A DNA stretch of 64,000 nt, from assembly GCF_011634775.1 (NCBI RefSeq), contig NZ_JAALXT010000003.1, forward strand, positions 62,001-126,000, read 5' to 3'. Below, piece after piece: positions 55,426 through 64,000 of the stretch. The stretch is from Thalassoroseus pseudoceratinae. GTDB lineage: Bacteria; Planctomycetota; Planctomycetia; Planctomycetales; Planctomycetaceae. A program made the position numbers and the translations under genes. How positions within the stretch are numbered: position 1 is the stretch's first letter; the number at the start of each line of letters is the position of its first letter. Below the pieces are notes generated by a model. The model saw nothing but the letters and a program-made list of their open reading frames with translations, had not been told where the DNA came from and did not search any database.

Positions 55426-58023
55426 ATGAAATGCTTTGCCGCTCTGCTCGTCTTACTGGCGATTGTCTCGCCCGCAGTGGCACATCCGCCGGGTGATGGT
55501 GGACACCACCATCACGGGCCTTCTGTGACGATTTTGAACAAAGACAACTGGGATCATACGGCTCCGCATGGGAAGGAAGTCGACGCCATCTACGGTGACG
55601 CCGTCCTTCGTAATGCCCATGTGACCGCCGTCATCGCTCAACCGATTCCTACTCGCAACGCGAATATGACTGTCCGGAACGTCGGCGGTTGTTTGATCGA
55701 CCTGACCGGCAACGGCAGTCGAGGCGACCAACTCAGTTCGTTCTATCCCGGGCGGCGTGCGTATCCGTTCCGACAGATGACGCAATCGCAAGATCAATCA
55801 TCGACCACCGTCAATGGCAAGACGAGCAAGACATCGAGTGCGGAAGTCGTGGTCCGAACTCAGGCGACGAAAGATCGTCCTGAAGTGAAAGTGGCTTACC
55901 GTCTCGAAAACGACAATCCGTTTCTGCTCGTCTCAACGACGTTTCGAAATCCTGGGGAAAAACCGCTGACGGTCAATCTGGACGACGACATTCGCTTCGA
56001 CACTGGCAAAGAGCAAGCCATCAAATCGCCCAACGGCACCAGTGATCTGTACTACATCGAAGACCAATATTGGGGCCACGCCGTCGGCGTTCAAGTCGTG
56101 GACGATGAGCGTGCCATTCGCTCTCGGAGCGACTCCCGTTACTCCGTGCTGGAATACATCAGTGGAGACAAAAAGGATGTCGCACTTAAACCAGGCGAGA
56201 CCGTTCGAATCACACGACGATTAATCCCAGCCAAGAATCTGCTCGAAGTGCAGGCCATTGCGGATTCACTCAACGGAACAGAACTGCAACCGTTTCTGGT
56301 CGATCTCACCGATGGAAACGGCGAACCGATCCCCGCCGCACTCGTTGAGATCAAACAAGATGGCAAACGACGCGGCACCGGGCGAACCAACGAAAACGGT
56401 GAATTGGCAACATCATTGCCGGCAGGGAAATACGAGATCAATGTGACCGCGTTCGGCGTTTCGTTGTCGAGGGCGAATCCGACGGAGGTCGAAATTGACG
56501 CCGTCAAAGATGATGGCGTGCATCAGTCAATTCAATTCGGCAGTTGGAAGCCCGGCCGTGTGATCGCGAAAATCACCGGCGAAAACGGCAAACCAATTCC
56601 ATGCAAAGTGGAGTTCCGTCCCCAAGGCGACACGCACAAACCGTACTTCGGACCGGAGTCCGCGGAGTACGGCGTGATCAACTTGCAATATGCTCCGCAT
56701 GGGACATTTGACCAAAAGGTACCGGCCGGGATATACGAGGTCGTCATCAGTCACGGTCCGGAGTTCGATGCCGCCACTCAAGAATTGACCGTTGCGGAAG
56801 GTGAGAAAACGATGCTCACCGCCGAGTTGAAACGCACCGTCGACACGACCGGTTGGATCAGCAGCGATTTCCACAGTCACAGTTCACCATCCGGTGATAA
56901 CACCAGTAGCCAAACCGGACGCGTGATCAATCTGCTGTGCGAGCACATCGAATACGCCCCGTGTACCGAGCACAACCGAATCGACACCTACGTACCGATT
57001 CTGAAAAAACTTGGCATCGAAGATCAAGTTGCGACGGTTTCCGGGATGGAACTGACGGGCAGTCCGTTGCCTTTGAATCACCAGAACGTATTTCCAATGA
57101 TTCATCATCCGCATGAGCAAGATGGTGGCGGACCAGTCACTGATGTCAGTCCCGAGACCCAAATCGAGCGAATCATGCTCTGGGACAATCGTAGCGAGAA
57201 ACTGATTCAACAAAACCATCCCGATATCGGCTGGCTCTTCTACGACAAGAACGGCGACGGCAAACCGGATGGGGGTTATTCCCGCTCGCACGAACACATC
57301 CACGTGATGGAAATTCACCCGGTCGATGTGGTGCTACGCAACCAGAAACAAGTCAAGGAAGGCAACTCCTGGCACCAAACACGCATCTTCCACTGGTTGC
57401 AGTTGCTCAACCAGGGATACCGTATTCCCGGCGTGGTCAACACTGACGCCCACTACAACTATCATGGTTCCGGTGGATTACGAAACTGGATCCGCACGAA
57501 AACCGACGACCCTGCCGAAGTCGAATCGATGGATCTTGTTCGCAACTCAAAAGCCGGGCAACTGGTGATGTCGAATGGTCCGTTCTTGGAATTCACCGTT
57601 TCCGAACCCGACTCGGACAAGTCTTACGGACCTGGTGACGACTTCCAAACCAAGTCGCGGACGCTTGTGGCTCATGTGCGAGTCCAGTGCCCGAACTGGT
57701 TGGACGTGGACCGCGTGTTCCTGATGGTTAACGGCCGAGTCCATTCCCTACACGATTATCGTCGCAGCACACACGCCGACAAATTCCAAGATGGCGTGGT
57801 GAAATTCGATCAAGAATTGGAGTTGGAAGTCGCGGGAGATGCCCACATCATCGCCGTCGCCGGGGCGGAAAACCGCACGGTCGGCCCGATCATGGGGCCC
57901 GGTTGGGGCAAAGCCAAACCAGCAGCGTTAACGAACCCCGTCTTCGTGGACACCGACGGAAACGGCTTCACGCCCAACAAAGACACCCTGGGAGTCCCTC
58001 TTCCCGTAAAAAAACGGCGTTAG
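55426..58023 (+). CDS. CehA/McbA-family metallohydrolase (PHP domain)
   Basis: 865 residues. Directly after the signal peptide (cleavage near AHPP) there is a His-rich GGHHHHG stretch. A beta-rich N-terminal half includes two carboxypeptidase-regulatory-like Ig domains (about 290-370 and 375-470). The PHP metallohydrolase domain (about 475-760) has metal ligands His483 and His485 in DFHSHSS, Glu515/His516 in CTEHN, and Asp674/His676 in NTDAH. CehA and McbA hydrolyse carbamate or phosphonate-like esters; the physiological substrate here is unknown. It is exported. It ends at a strong terminator 41 nt after the stop. Confidence 0.85.
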   Translation: MKCFAALLVLLAIVSPAVAHPPGDGGHHHHGPSVTILNKDNWDHTAPHGKEVDAIYGDAVLRNAHVTAVIAQPIPTRNANMTVRNVGGCLIDLTGNGSRGDQLSSFYPGRRAYPFRQMTQSQDQSSTTVNGKTSKTSSAEVVVRTQATKDRPEVKVAYRLENDNPFLLVSTTFRNPGEKPLTVNLDDDIRFDTGKEQAIKSPNGTSDLYYIEDQYWGHAVGVQVVDDERAIRSRSDSRYSVLEYISGDKKDVALKPGETVRITRRLIPAKNLLEVQAIADSLNGTELQPFLVDLTDGNGEPIPAALVEIKQDGKRRGTGRTNENGELATSLPAGKYEINVTAFGVSLSRANPTEVEIDAVKDDGVHQSIQFGSWKPGRVIAKITGENGKPIPCKVEFRPQGDTHKPYFGPESAEYGVINLQYAPHGTFDQKVPAGIYEVVISHGPEFDAATQELTVAEGEKTMLTAELKRTVDTTGWISSDFHSHSSPSGDNTSSQTGRVINLLCEHIEYAPCTEHNRIDTYVPILKKLGIEDQVATVSGMELTGSPLPLNHQNVFPMIHHPHEQDGGGPVTDVSPETQIERIMLWDNRSEKLIQQNHPDIGWLFYDKNGDGKPDGGYSRSHEHIHVMEIHPVDVVLRNQKQVKEGNSWHQTRIFHWLQLLNQGYRIPGVVNTDAHYNYHGSGGLRNWIRTKTDDPAEVESMDLVRNSKAGQLVMSNGPFLEFTVSEPDSDKSYGPGDDFQTKSRTLVAHVRVQCPNWLDVDRVFLMVNGRVHSLHDYRRSTHADKFQDGVVKFDQELELEVAGDAHIIAVAGAENRTVGPIMGPGWGKAKPAALTNPVFVDTDGNGFTPNKDTLGVPLPVKKRR

Positions 58024-58063
58024 TGTCGACGTAACTGGCAATTAGGAAACGAGTTAAGATTCT

Positions 58064-58104
58064 CGACTCCCCAAGTTCACCTTCGCGGCTTGGGGAGTCG
58101 TTTT
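58064..58104 (+). terminator. Terminator of the CehA-like gene
   Basis: CGACTCCCCAAG pairs perfectly over 12 bp with CTTGGGGAGTCG around a 13-base loop, followed by TTTT. Confidence 0.92.
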
Positions 58105-58246
58105 GCGTCTGAATGAATTCTTCTTAAAATCGGTCGTGAACTCTAACTCATTGGCACGACAACGATTCCGAAGAGAATAAGGGGGCATATTGCCACGAAT
58201 CCGATATTTTTTCGAAAACGATAAAATAATTTCCATGTTTCGAGCA

Positions 58247-58263
58247 TCGTATTTATAATACGA
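58247..58263 (+). promoter_or_regulatory. Palindrome containing a perfect -10 box
   Basis: TCGTATT-TAT-AATACGA is a perfect 7-bp inverted repeat that contains TATAAT (58254-58259) in the plus orientation. The upstream -35 position (TTCCAT, 17 bp away) is weak. It lies about 165 nt before the DUF1552 start, inside an AT-rich block. A repressor binding here would block the promoter. Confidence 0.4.
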
Positions 58264-58421
58264 CTGGAACCTCCCAATATTCTCCGAAATAAACCGCCTC
58301 GACAAACCCCCGTTGATTCCCCACTGTTTGCGTTCACTGGCGGTGCTGGCCACTGGCTCAACCGATTTGACACTTTCGATTGTTGGGCCACTCGCACACT
58401 AACCACCAAGAAGGTTTGACT

Positions 58422-59741
58422 ATGCTCAATCGCAGAAAAATGTTGCAAGGAATGGCCGCCGGTACTGGCGCTGCACTTGGGCTTCCACTGTTATCAGATC
58501 GAGTTTGGGCCTCGTCCACCGGAAGCACGACTCCGAAGCGGATCGTGTTTTTCATGCAAAACCAAGGTTTTGATCCCGAAACCTGCGTCCCCAAAGGCAT
58601 GACGAGCAGTGGTTCGCTCGCGAAAGCCAAATTGCCCGAACCCATTAGTGCTCTGGAACCATTCAAAGAGCGTCTACACATCATCAATGGTTTGCACGGT
58701 CGCCACACCAGCCCATCGCACAGTGCGTTCTTCGGGGCACTTGGTGGCTATCGTGGGAGTGATGGTGTGCCGCCAAGTGCGTCAACCATCGACTACGAAC
58801 TCAGCAAAGTGTTGCCACAAACGCTGCTACCGCACCTTTGCATTGGCATGGACTCCATCGAGAACATGACGACCAAGCCGACCATCGCGACTCTGTCCGC
58901 GAGCGGTGCTGGTCAACCAATTTTCATGCACTCGAATCCGAATCACCTCTATCAAATGCTCTACGGTGGCATTTCCGCGGGAGAAATTCGACTTCAGCAC
59001 GAGGCGCAATCGAATGTGTTGAACCAGATCGAACAACTCGCCGCCGCGAAAGGGCAATCGCTACCATCCTTGGATCGGCAACGTTATGGCCAATACGTGC
59101 AAGGGTTTAAGGATGTCAACGGGTTACGGGATCGGCTCGCAACCGTTGCCGGGCATCTCCGCAAATTCGCACCCAAAGTTGACGAACGGTACACCAAACC
59201 CGAATTCGAAACCGACTGGCACGACTGCCTACTCGACCTGGGGATTTCGGCTCTTACTTCGGGGATTACCAATACGCTGACGATTGGCTCCGGCCGGGGA
59301 GAAATCTTCGGAGCATGGAAAGGCCTGGGAATCGAACAGCAAGGCCACAACCTGGGGCACATGGAACAACCGGACAATCCCATTTGGATCAAGATCCGTC
59401 AGTACAACAGCCAGATGTTGGTCCGCATTATGGAGAAGCTGGAAAGCGTGCCTGAAGGCAGTGGCACGATGATGGATCACACGTTGATCGTCTACACCAG
59501 CAACAACGCGGACAAACAACACACCAACGGGGCGAACTGGCCTGTTATGTTGCTGGGGAACCTCGATGGGGCTTTCAAATCCGGCTGTTTCACGCAGTTG
59601 GACGGGAGTCGTCCGATCAATGCTTTGTATACAACGCTCCTGCGGGCGGCCGGTGTGCAATGCAACCGATTCAACATGGACGAGAAAATGGCTGGAAAAT
59701 ACGACAACAGCAACGGTCCGCTCAAGGAATTGTTGGGATGA
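58422..59741 (+). CDS. DUF1552 protein with Tat-type signal
   Basis: 439 residues. The N-terminus [19 protein letters not shown] is a twin-arginine-type export signal. The body matches DUF1552 ([58 protein letters not shown]), a planctomycete family related in context to DUF1501. It almost always pairs with a DUF1588/DUF1592 cytochrome-type protein, as it does here: the two genes overlap by ATGA. The function is unknown. AAGG precedes ATG 58422. Confidence 0.9.
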   Translation: MLNRRKMLQGMAAGTGAALGLPLLSDRVWASSTGSTTPKRIVFFMQNQGFDPETCVPKGMTSSGSLAKAKLPEPISALEPFKERLHIINGLHGRHTSPSHSAFFGALGGYRGSDGVPPSASTIDYELSKVLPQTLLPHLCIGMDSIENMTTKPTIATLSASGAGQPIFMHSNPNHLYQMLYGGISAGEIRLQHEAQSNVLNQIEQLAAAKGQSLPSLDRQRYGQYVQGFKDVNGLRDRLATVAGHLRKFAPKVDERYTKPEFETDWHDCLLDLGISALTSGITNTLTIGSGRGEIFGAWKGLGIEQQGHNLGHMEQPDNPIWIKIRQYNSQMLVRIMEKLESVPEGSGTMMDHTLIVYTSNNADKQHTNGANWPVMLLGNLDGAFKSGCFTQLDGSRPINALYTTLLRAAGVQCNRFNMDEKMAGKYDNSNGPLKELLG

Positions 59742-62329
59742 TCACGGCTCGATTGGCGATGGGGATGGTGCTCGCTTTCGGTTTGCTGCTGAACGTGGCC
59801 GATGCGGAATCCTATACTCCTGGAGAGAAGATCGACGGCGACTTCAAGAGTCTGGCTGGTCCGTTCATCGAGCAACATTGTCTCGATTGTCACGGTGAGA
59901 CGGACCCGGAAGCGAACCTGTCGCTGCATGACTTGGGACCCGTGGACGAAATCAACGCGGCCACGTGGAAGGCCGTCTGGGCACAAGTTACGCTCAAAGA
60001 GATGCCGCCGGAGGAAATGCCGCAACCGGAGACAATCCAGCGGCTACGGTTTTCGGATTGGATTGTCGGTGAACTTTCACGCGTGATGCGTGACAAAGGT
60101 GGCTTCCACGCTCACCGGGATCCGAACAAAGCCAATTTCGTCGATCATGATCTGCTTTTCGGGCCGCTACCGGAGGGGATCAAACTTGTTCCGACGTCAT
60201 CGCCAGCCCGGATTTGGCGGGTGACGCCTGAGGAACACATCACACGCCTCAACGAGCTGATCAACAAAGAATCGCCATACGATCCCGCCAAACCCGGTTT
60301 GCGGACGCATGGTGATGCCGTGCCGACGAACCACGGTGGCGAACTCAAACTCTATTTTGGGACGGACCGCATTATCAAATGGCAGGGCGGAACCGTTGCC
60401 TACGCCACCGCCGTCAAAAGTGTGCCAGCGGTGCTGTCATCGGCTCGCGATCACGGTTTGGAAAACTACCCCGATTTCTACACCGTCAACAGTGCTGAGG
60501 CGACGCAAATCATGAGCGTGGCCCAAGACATTATTCGCTACATGGCGGAAGGCCCGTTAAGTATCGCGAATCCGGAGCAGATCACCGACGACCCGAATAC
60601 TTACAAGATGGAAGGCGACATTCGCGGTCTGCCCACCAGTCTTGTTTACAGTACGAAAATTATGCGTCCGTTGACGCCCGTGTATGAACTCATGCACGAA
60701 GATGGCGTGGACGACGAGCGTTTACGTTCCGCGGTCAATTATCTTTTTGAATCGCTCACCTTTCGCCCGCCAAGTCAGACGGAAGCCGACGCTTACCTCG
60801 CCATTGTGAAGCAGTCCATCGAAAAGCTTGGCAAGGAAGGTGGTGCTGTCTTGGGGCTTTCGTCGATCTTTCTCGACCGTGATGCCCTCTTCCGACCAGA
60901 GTTGGCCGAGAGCGGTCAACCCGATCAGCACGGACGAGTGATGCTTCAAGACTGGGAACTTGGGCTCGCTGTCAATCATGCGTTTCGCTACATCAAACCC
61001 GATGAGCAACTTCGTGAAGCCATCGTCAGCGGGCAGATGCGGACACGCGAGGATGTTAAACGCGAAGTCGAACGCATCCTGAACGATGACAGTATCCGCA
61101 AGCCACGCATCTTGCAGTTCTTCCGGGACTACTTCGATTACGATCTTGGCGGGTATATCTGCAAAGACTCAAGAGCATTAGCTGCAACCGGTGCGAGCAA
61201 TCGTGGAGCAGCCCACTACCGGGCCATGTTCGATGCGACTGCAAGTACCGATCGGCTCATCGAGCTGATCTTGAAGGAAGATCAGAACGTTTTCAAAGAG
61301 TTGCTGACCACAGACAAAGTGGTGGCCACGAAAACAGACAATACGTATTTCGGCCGAAAGAACTCCGAGGAGGAGCGACGAGCGTCTGTTTTGGCGGCAA
61401 GGAAAGCTGCGGCTGCGATTGAAGCCAAGGAGAAGGCCGAGCAGACGGAGTTGGAAAACGAGATCAAGACTCTCAAAGAATCGATACAAGCTGCTCCCAA
61501 GTCAGAACGAGATCTGAAGCGGGAACTCGGCCGCAAAGAGCGAGCCTTGGCCGCATTGAAAAAGAGACTGGTTGCGAATAAACGACAGCGAAACAATGTC
61601 AACCACAACGTGACCGAGACGAAACTGACCGGGCCGAAAATTTTTGCTCGGGTCAGTCGTCGAAGTTTTGGTAGGGGATCGATGAAACCGGAGCGAGTAT
61701 TGGCGACCGTGCCGGAAGGGCAACGGCTTGGCATTCTCACTCACCCCAGTTGGCTTGTCTCGCACTCCGATGCAATGGACAACCATGCAATCCGTCGCGG
61801 CAAATGGATCCAAGAACGTCTGCTGGGTGGTGGAATCCCGGATGTGCCAATCACCGTGGATGCAATGCTCCCCGATGAGCCGAATACCACACTTCGCGAA
61901 CGCATGCGTGTCACGAGAGACACCTATTGTTGGACATGCCATCAAAAGATGGACCCGCTTGGTCTCCCATTTGAGATGTATAACCACGCGGGCCTGTATC
62001 GGGAGACGGAACTCGGTAAGCCTGTCGACACCACCGGTGAAATCATCGATTCCGGCGATCCGGAACTTGATGGTGAAGTTTCCAATGCCATCGAAATGAT
62101 CCAGAAGCTCGCCGAGAGTGAACGTGTCGAACAAGTGTTTGTGCGACATGCATTTCGTTTTTGGATGGGCCGAAACGAAACGCTCAACGACGGTCTCGTG
62201 CTTCGCGACGCATACCGTGCCTACAAAGACAACGGCGGCAGCATGAATGCCCTACTCGTTTCGTTGCTCACGTCGGATGCGTTTCTCTATCGCACTCGCT
62301 CGGATTCGACGCTGACCCGAGCGAACTGA
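59738..62329 (+). CDS. DUF1587/DUF1592/DUF1588/DUF1585-type cytochrome-like protein with coiled-coil insertion
   Basis: 863 residues. The start ATG overlaps the DUF1552 stop (ATGA), indicating translational coupling. A signal peptide is followed by a planctomycete cytochrome C-type domain with CLDCH, then DUF1592-like and DUF1588-like regions ([30 protein letters not shown]; a second CxxCH in [14 protein letters not shown]) and a DUF1585 C-terminus ([13 protein letters not shown]). Between these, residues about 540-625 form a Lys/Glu/Ala-rich coiled coil that I do not expect in the family. Presumably exported and haem-binding, acting with the DUF1552 protein. Confidence 0.87.
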   Translation: MITARLAMGMVLAFGLLLNVADAESYTPGEKIDGDFKSLAGPFIEQHCLDCHGETDPEANLSLHDLGPVDEINAATWKAVWAQVTLKEMPPEEMPQPETIQRLRFSDWIVGELSRVMRDKGGFHAHRDPNKANFVDHDLLFGPLPEGIKLVPTSSPARIWRVTPEEHITRLNELINKESPYDPAKPGLRTHGDAVPTNHGGELKLYFGTDRIIKWQGGTVAYATAVKSVPAVLSSARDHGLENYPDFYTVNSAEATQIMSVAQDIIRYMAEGPLSIANPEQITDDPNTYKMEGDIRGLPTSLVYSTKIMRPLTPVYELMHEDGVDDERLRSAVNYLFESLTFRPPSQTEADAYLAIVKQSIEKLGKEGGAVLGLSSIFLDRDALFRPELAESGQPDQHGRVMLQDWELGLAVNHAFRYIKPDEQLREAIVSGQMRTREDVKREVERILNDDSIRKPRILQFFRDYFDYDLGGYICKDSRALAATGASNRGAAHYRAMFDATASTDRLIELILKEDQNVFKELLTTDKVVATKTDNTYFGRKNSEEERRASVLAARKAAAAIEAKEKAEQTELENEIKTLKESIQAAPKSERDLKRELGRKERALAALKKRLVANKRQRNNVNHNVTETKLTGPKIFARVSRRSFGRGSMKPERVLATVPEGQRLGILTHPSWLVSHSDAMDNHAIRRGKWIQERLLGGGIPDVPITVDAMLPDEPNTTLRERMRVTRDTYCWTCHQKMDPLGLPFEMYNHAGLYRETELGKPVDTTGEIIDSGDPELDGEVSNAIEMIQKLAESERVEQVFVRHAFRFWMGRNETLNDGLVLRDAYRAYKDNGGSMNALLVSLLTSDAFLYRTRSDSTLTRAN

Positions 62330-62352
62330 ACTCGCAAATTATTGTTCCGTCG

Positions 62353-62391
62353 TCACGCCCAATGATCTTACAAACCGACCATTGGGCGTGA
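62353..62391 (+). terminator. Strong hairpin after the DUF1552/DUF1588 pair
   Basis: TCACGCCCAATG pairs perfectly over 12 bp with CATTGGGCGTGA around a 15-base loop, 23 nt after the stop. No T-run follows, so it may be a Rho-assisted terminator or an mRNA 3' stabiliser. Confidence 0.55.
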
Positions 62392-62481
62392 ATCCGTGAC
62401 CGCATATGGCGGGCACCGGTGCAGATTCCATCCGTTTGGTTTATGGTATGGTCGATACGATTCGATCATCAGGATTCCGCC

Positions 62482-63567
62482 ATGCACCGAACGGCTCTTG
62501 CAGTTTTCTTCACTCTACTCGTCTGTGTCCCCTCTGCCTTCGCGCAGAAAAAGCACGCGGCAATTCGCGAGGACATCCCGTACGGGGGGCAGCTCAACCC
62601 GCGAATGGAAGAACCCGTCTTTGCTGTCTGTTCAAAACAGGGGATGCGGATTCTGGTTTCCCGCGATGATGGCAAGACCTGGGACCAGACATTTCTGGGG
62701 ACCGATTCGCTCGAAGATGGTGGTTGGCACGGTACATTCGCTGTCTACGGAATGGCTGCCACGCAGGGAGTGATCGGCGTATTCTCCGGTTGGGGCACGC
62801 CTGGCGTCTACATCGGTTCGGACGATGGCGTTCACTGGACGCATCTCAATAAGTCGCCCACGAAACTAGGGAGTGTCTGGGGAGCGGCAGGCGGTAACGG
62901 CGTTTTCCTCACGAGTGCCGATCAATGGCGTGGCGTCACTAGTTCCGGACCGGCGTTCTCCGATTGGACGGCTCACAAAATCAAGCCGTTGCTCGACGGG
63001 AGAAAGACGCACCACATGATCAGCGGCTTCGGTGATTACAAGGGGGGACGGTTCGTTGTTGTGGGCGATAACCACCATGTGTTCTACAGTGACGACAATT
63101 GCCAAACCTGGAGTCATAGCCGCATTCCGGAAGACGCGGGCAAATCGCAGGACGTTATCGCGTTTGGCAACGGAGTCTTTCTAGTGAGCTATAAGGACCA
63201 CGTTGCTCGATCGGCCGACGGTGGAAAGACCTGGACTCTCCACGAGCATGGATTGAAAGGTTGGGGCAAGTCTTGGCGGGGTTTGAGTTTCGTCAAGGGG
63301 GAGTTCTGGCTCACGGCTCAAAAGGGCAGCCATGCCCGCAGAAGCAAAGATGGAATAACCTGGACTGACTTGCCAAAATCGACGCCGGGTGGACGGTTTG
63401 TCGAAGCGGAATCGGGGACGCTCATCAATGTAGAGCGGCGTCGTTACGATATCCTGCGGAGCGAAGATGGTCAGATTTGGGAAGTCGTCTTCAAAGCTCC
63501 CCGAGAAGACGTGTCCTGGGACACCGCCTTTGCGGTATCCGCGAAAGTCAATCACGTTGCTGAATAG
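62482..63567 (+). CDS. Secreted Asp-box (BNR) beta-propeller protein
   Basis: 361 residues. The signal peptide (1-21, ending at AFA) is followed by six Asp-box-type repeats: SRDDGKTW, GSDDGVHW, SDDNCQTW, SADGGKTW, SKDGITW and SEDGQIW, which indicate a six-bladed propeller of the sialidase/photosystem-assembly-like class. No catalytic Arg triad or Asp/Tyr pair of sialidases is recognisable, so enzymatic function is open. Exported; neighbouring genes are polymer-degradation and cytochrome-type genes. Confidence 0.82.
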   Translation: MHRTALAVFFTLLVCVPSAFAQKKHAAIREDIPYGGQLNPRMEEPVFAVCSKQGMRILVSRDDGKTWDQTFLGTDSLEDGGWHGTFAVYGMAATQGVIGVFSGWGTPGVYIGSDDGVHWTHLNKSPTKLGSVWGAAGGNGVFLTSADQWRGVTSSGPAFSDWTAHKIKPLLDGRKTHHMISGFGDYKGGRFVVVGDNHHVFYSDDNCQTWSHSRIPEDAGKSQDVIAFGNGVFLVSYKDHVARSADGGKTWTLHEHGLKGWGKSWRGLSFVKGEFWLTAQKGSHARRSKDGITWTDLPKSTPGGRFVEAESGTLINVERRRYDILRSEDGQIWEVVFKAPREDVSWDTAFAVSAKVNHVAE

Positions 63568-63733
63568 CCAGCGTCAGCTGAGACCGTATTGTGGCGTTCC
63601 GTGTCTGCGATCAACGCGGAACTCCCATCGCTCTCGGGCCTCCACAAGACAGAACCTACTTTGAACGAGCGTCAGTTGCGACAGGCCGTTGGCTCGGACA
63701 AAATCTCTATCGAAGATAACAGGGTATATCTGA

Positions 63734-64000
63734 ATGCGAAGCCGCGTCTTTTTGATTTTGTTGGCATGCGGTGCGGGCAACGCATTACACGCTGCCGAAG
63801 CACCTCGAATTCACAAGGACCTTGAGTTTGCGACTGTCGACGGTCATCACTTGAAACTCGACTTGTATCTGCCGGATGCGGAGAACCCGCCGCTCGTGGT
63901 GTGGATTCATGGTGGTGGCTGGCGGGCGGGCAGCAAGGAAAAGTGTTACGTCAATTGGTTGCCGGAACATGGATACGCCGTTGCCAGCATTTCGTATCGG
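63734..64000 (+). CDS. Alpha/beta hydrolase (esterase-like), 3' end outside window
   Basis: The first 89 codons. The signal peptide (about 1-20) is followed by [21 protein letters not shown], with the oxyanion-hole HGGGW (59-63) of the hormone-sensitive-lipase/feruloyl-esterase-like branch. Nucleophile and catalytic acid lie beyond the window. The sequence [10 protein letters not shown] follows and is typical of this group, which includes secreted esterases in planctomycetes. AGGG lies about 11 nt before the ATG. Confidence 0.75.
   Translation, partial: MRSRVFLILLACGAGNALHAAEAPRIHKDLEFATVDGHHLKLDLYLPDAENPPLVVWIHGGGWRAGSKEKCYVNWLPEHGYAVASISYR

Larger units (their letters stand above)
58024..58421. 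other. Intergenic region before the DUF1552 gene
   Basis: 398 bp. It contains the upstream gene's terminator (58064-58104), an AT-rich block with a palindrome over a perfect TATAAT (58247-58263), and a leader to the DUF1552 start. Minus-strand open frames here look accidental. Confidence 0.6.

Noticed and set aside
58143-58448. Minus-strand open frame of 101 codons before the DUF1552 gene
   Set aside because: It overlaps the start of the DUF1552 gene and the AT-rich promoter region, has no ribosome-binding site and no family match.

Overview
The window looks like a chromosome segment of a planctomycete (phylum Planctomycetota). The evidence is gene content: a DUF1501 gene paired with a DUF1549/DUF1553 cytochrome-type gene, a DUF1552/DUF1588 pair, a DUF1559 pseudopilin followed by a small lipoprotein, a DUF1080 protein, a small basic protein family shared by Planctomycetes, Verrucomicrobia and Chlamydiae, and a giant modular surface protein. 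I cannot place it below phylum or order. I saw no rRNA, tRNA, CRISPR array, insertion sequence or prophage.

Layout. 2-15352 is the 3' part of one giant secreted or surface protein gene (beta-helix, metzincin-like, PPC-like, Calx-beta and FG-GAP-like modules), closed by a clear terminator. 15.5-20.3 kb holds a glycine-zipper lipoprotein, a membrane protein with GYF-like and prenyltransferase-type toroid domains, and a membrane-embedded MutS-like ATPase. 20.5-22.0 kb is phoU plus an OmpR/PhoB-type response regulator, divergent from fabI. 23.3-24.9 kb is a three-gene minus-strand operon: two small membrane proteins and a DapA-superfamily enzyme. 25.2-31.4 kb is a Tad/Flp pilus locus (flp, a 35-codon membrane ORF, prepilin peptidase, cpaB, secretin, cpaE/tadZ). 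It has no TadA ATPase and no TadB/TadC platform proteins, so those must lie elsewhere.

31.4-36.7 kb has an HDAC-family deacetylase divergent from a DUF1080 - DNA glycosylase - murG - SDR - small membrane protein run. 36.8-47.6 kb is a long minus-strand stretch: uvrB, DUF1501, DUF1549/DUF1553, lipoprotein, DUF1559 pseudopilin, KaiC-like ATPase and D-threonine-aldolase-like enzyme. 47.8-53.4 kb holds a GalT-like transferase, a GH3-family protein, the small basic protein, a GH105-like hydrolase and ispD. 53.8-64.0 kb is plus strand: a sigma-54 activator with an altered GAFTGA loop, a CehA/McbA-type PHP metallohydrolase, the DUF1552/DUF1588 pair, an Asp-box propeller protein, and the start of an alpha/beta hydrolase cut by the window end.

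Functionally the window mixes housekeeping genes (fabI, murG, ispD, uvrB, the DNA glycosylase) with the envelope and polymer-degradation machinery typical of planctomycetes. No single gene set forms an obviously new system. The most unusual items are the tandem dead and near-intact metzincin-like sites in the giant protein, the incomplete Tad locus with an extra small membrane ORF and hairpin leader, and family proteins carrying inserted domains.
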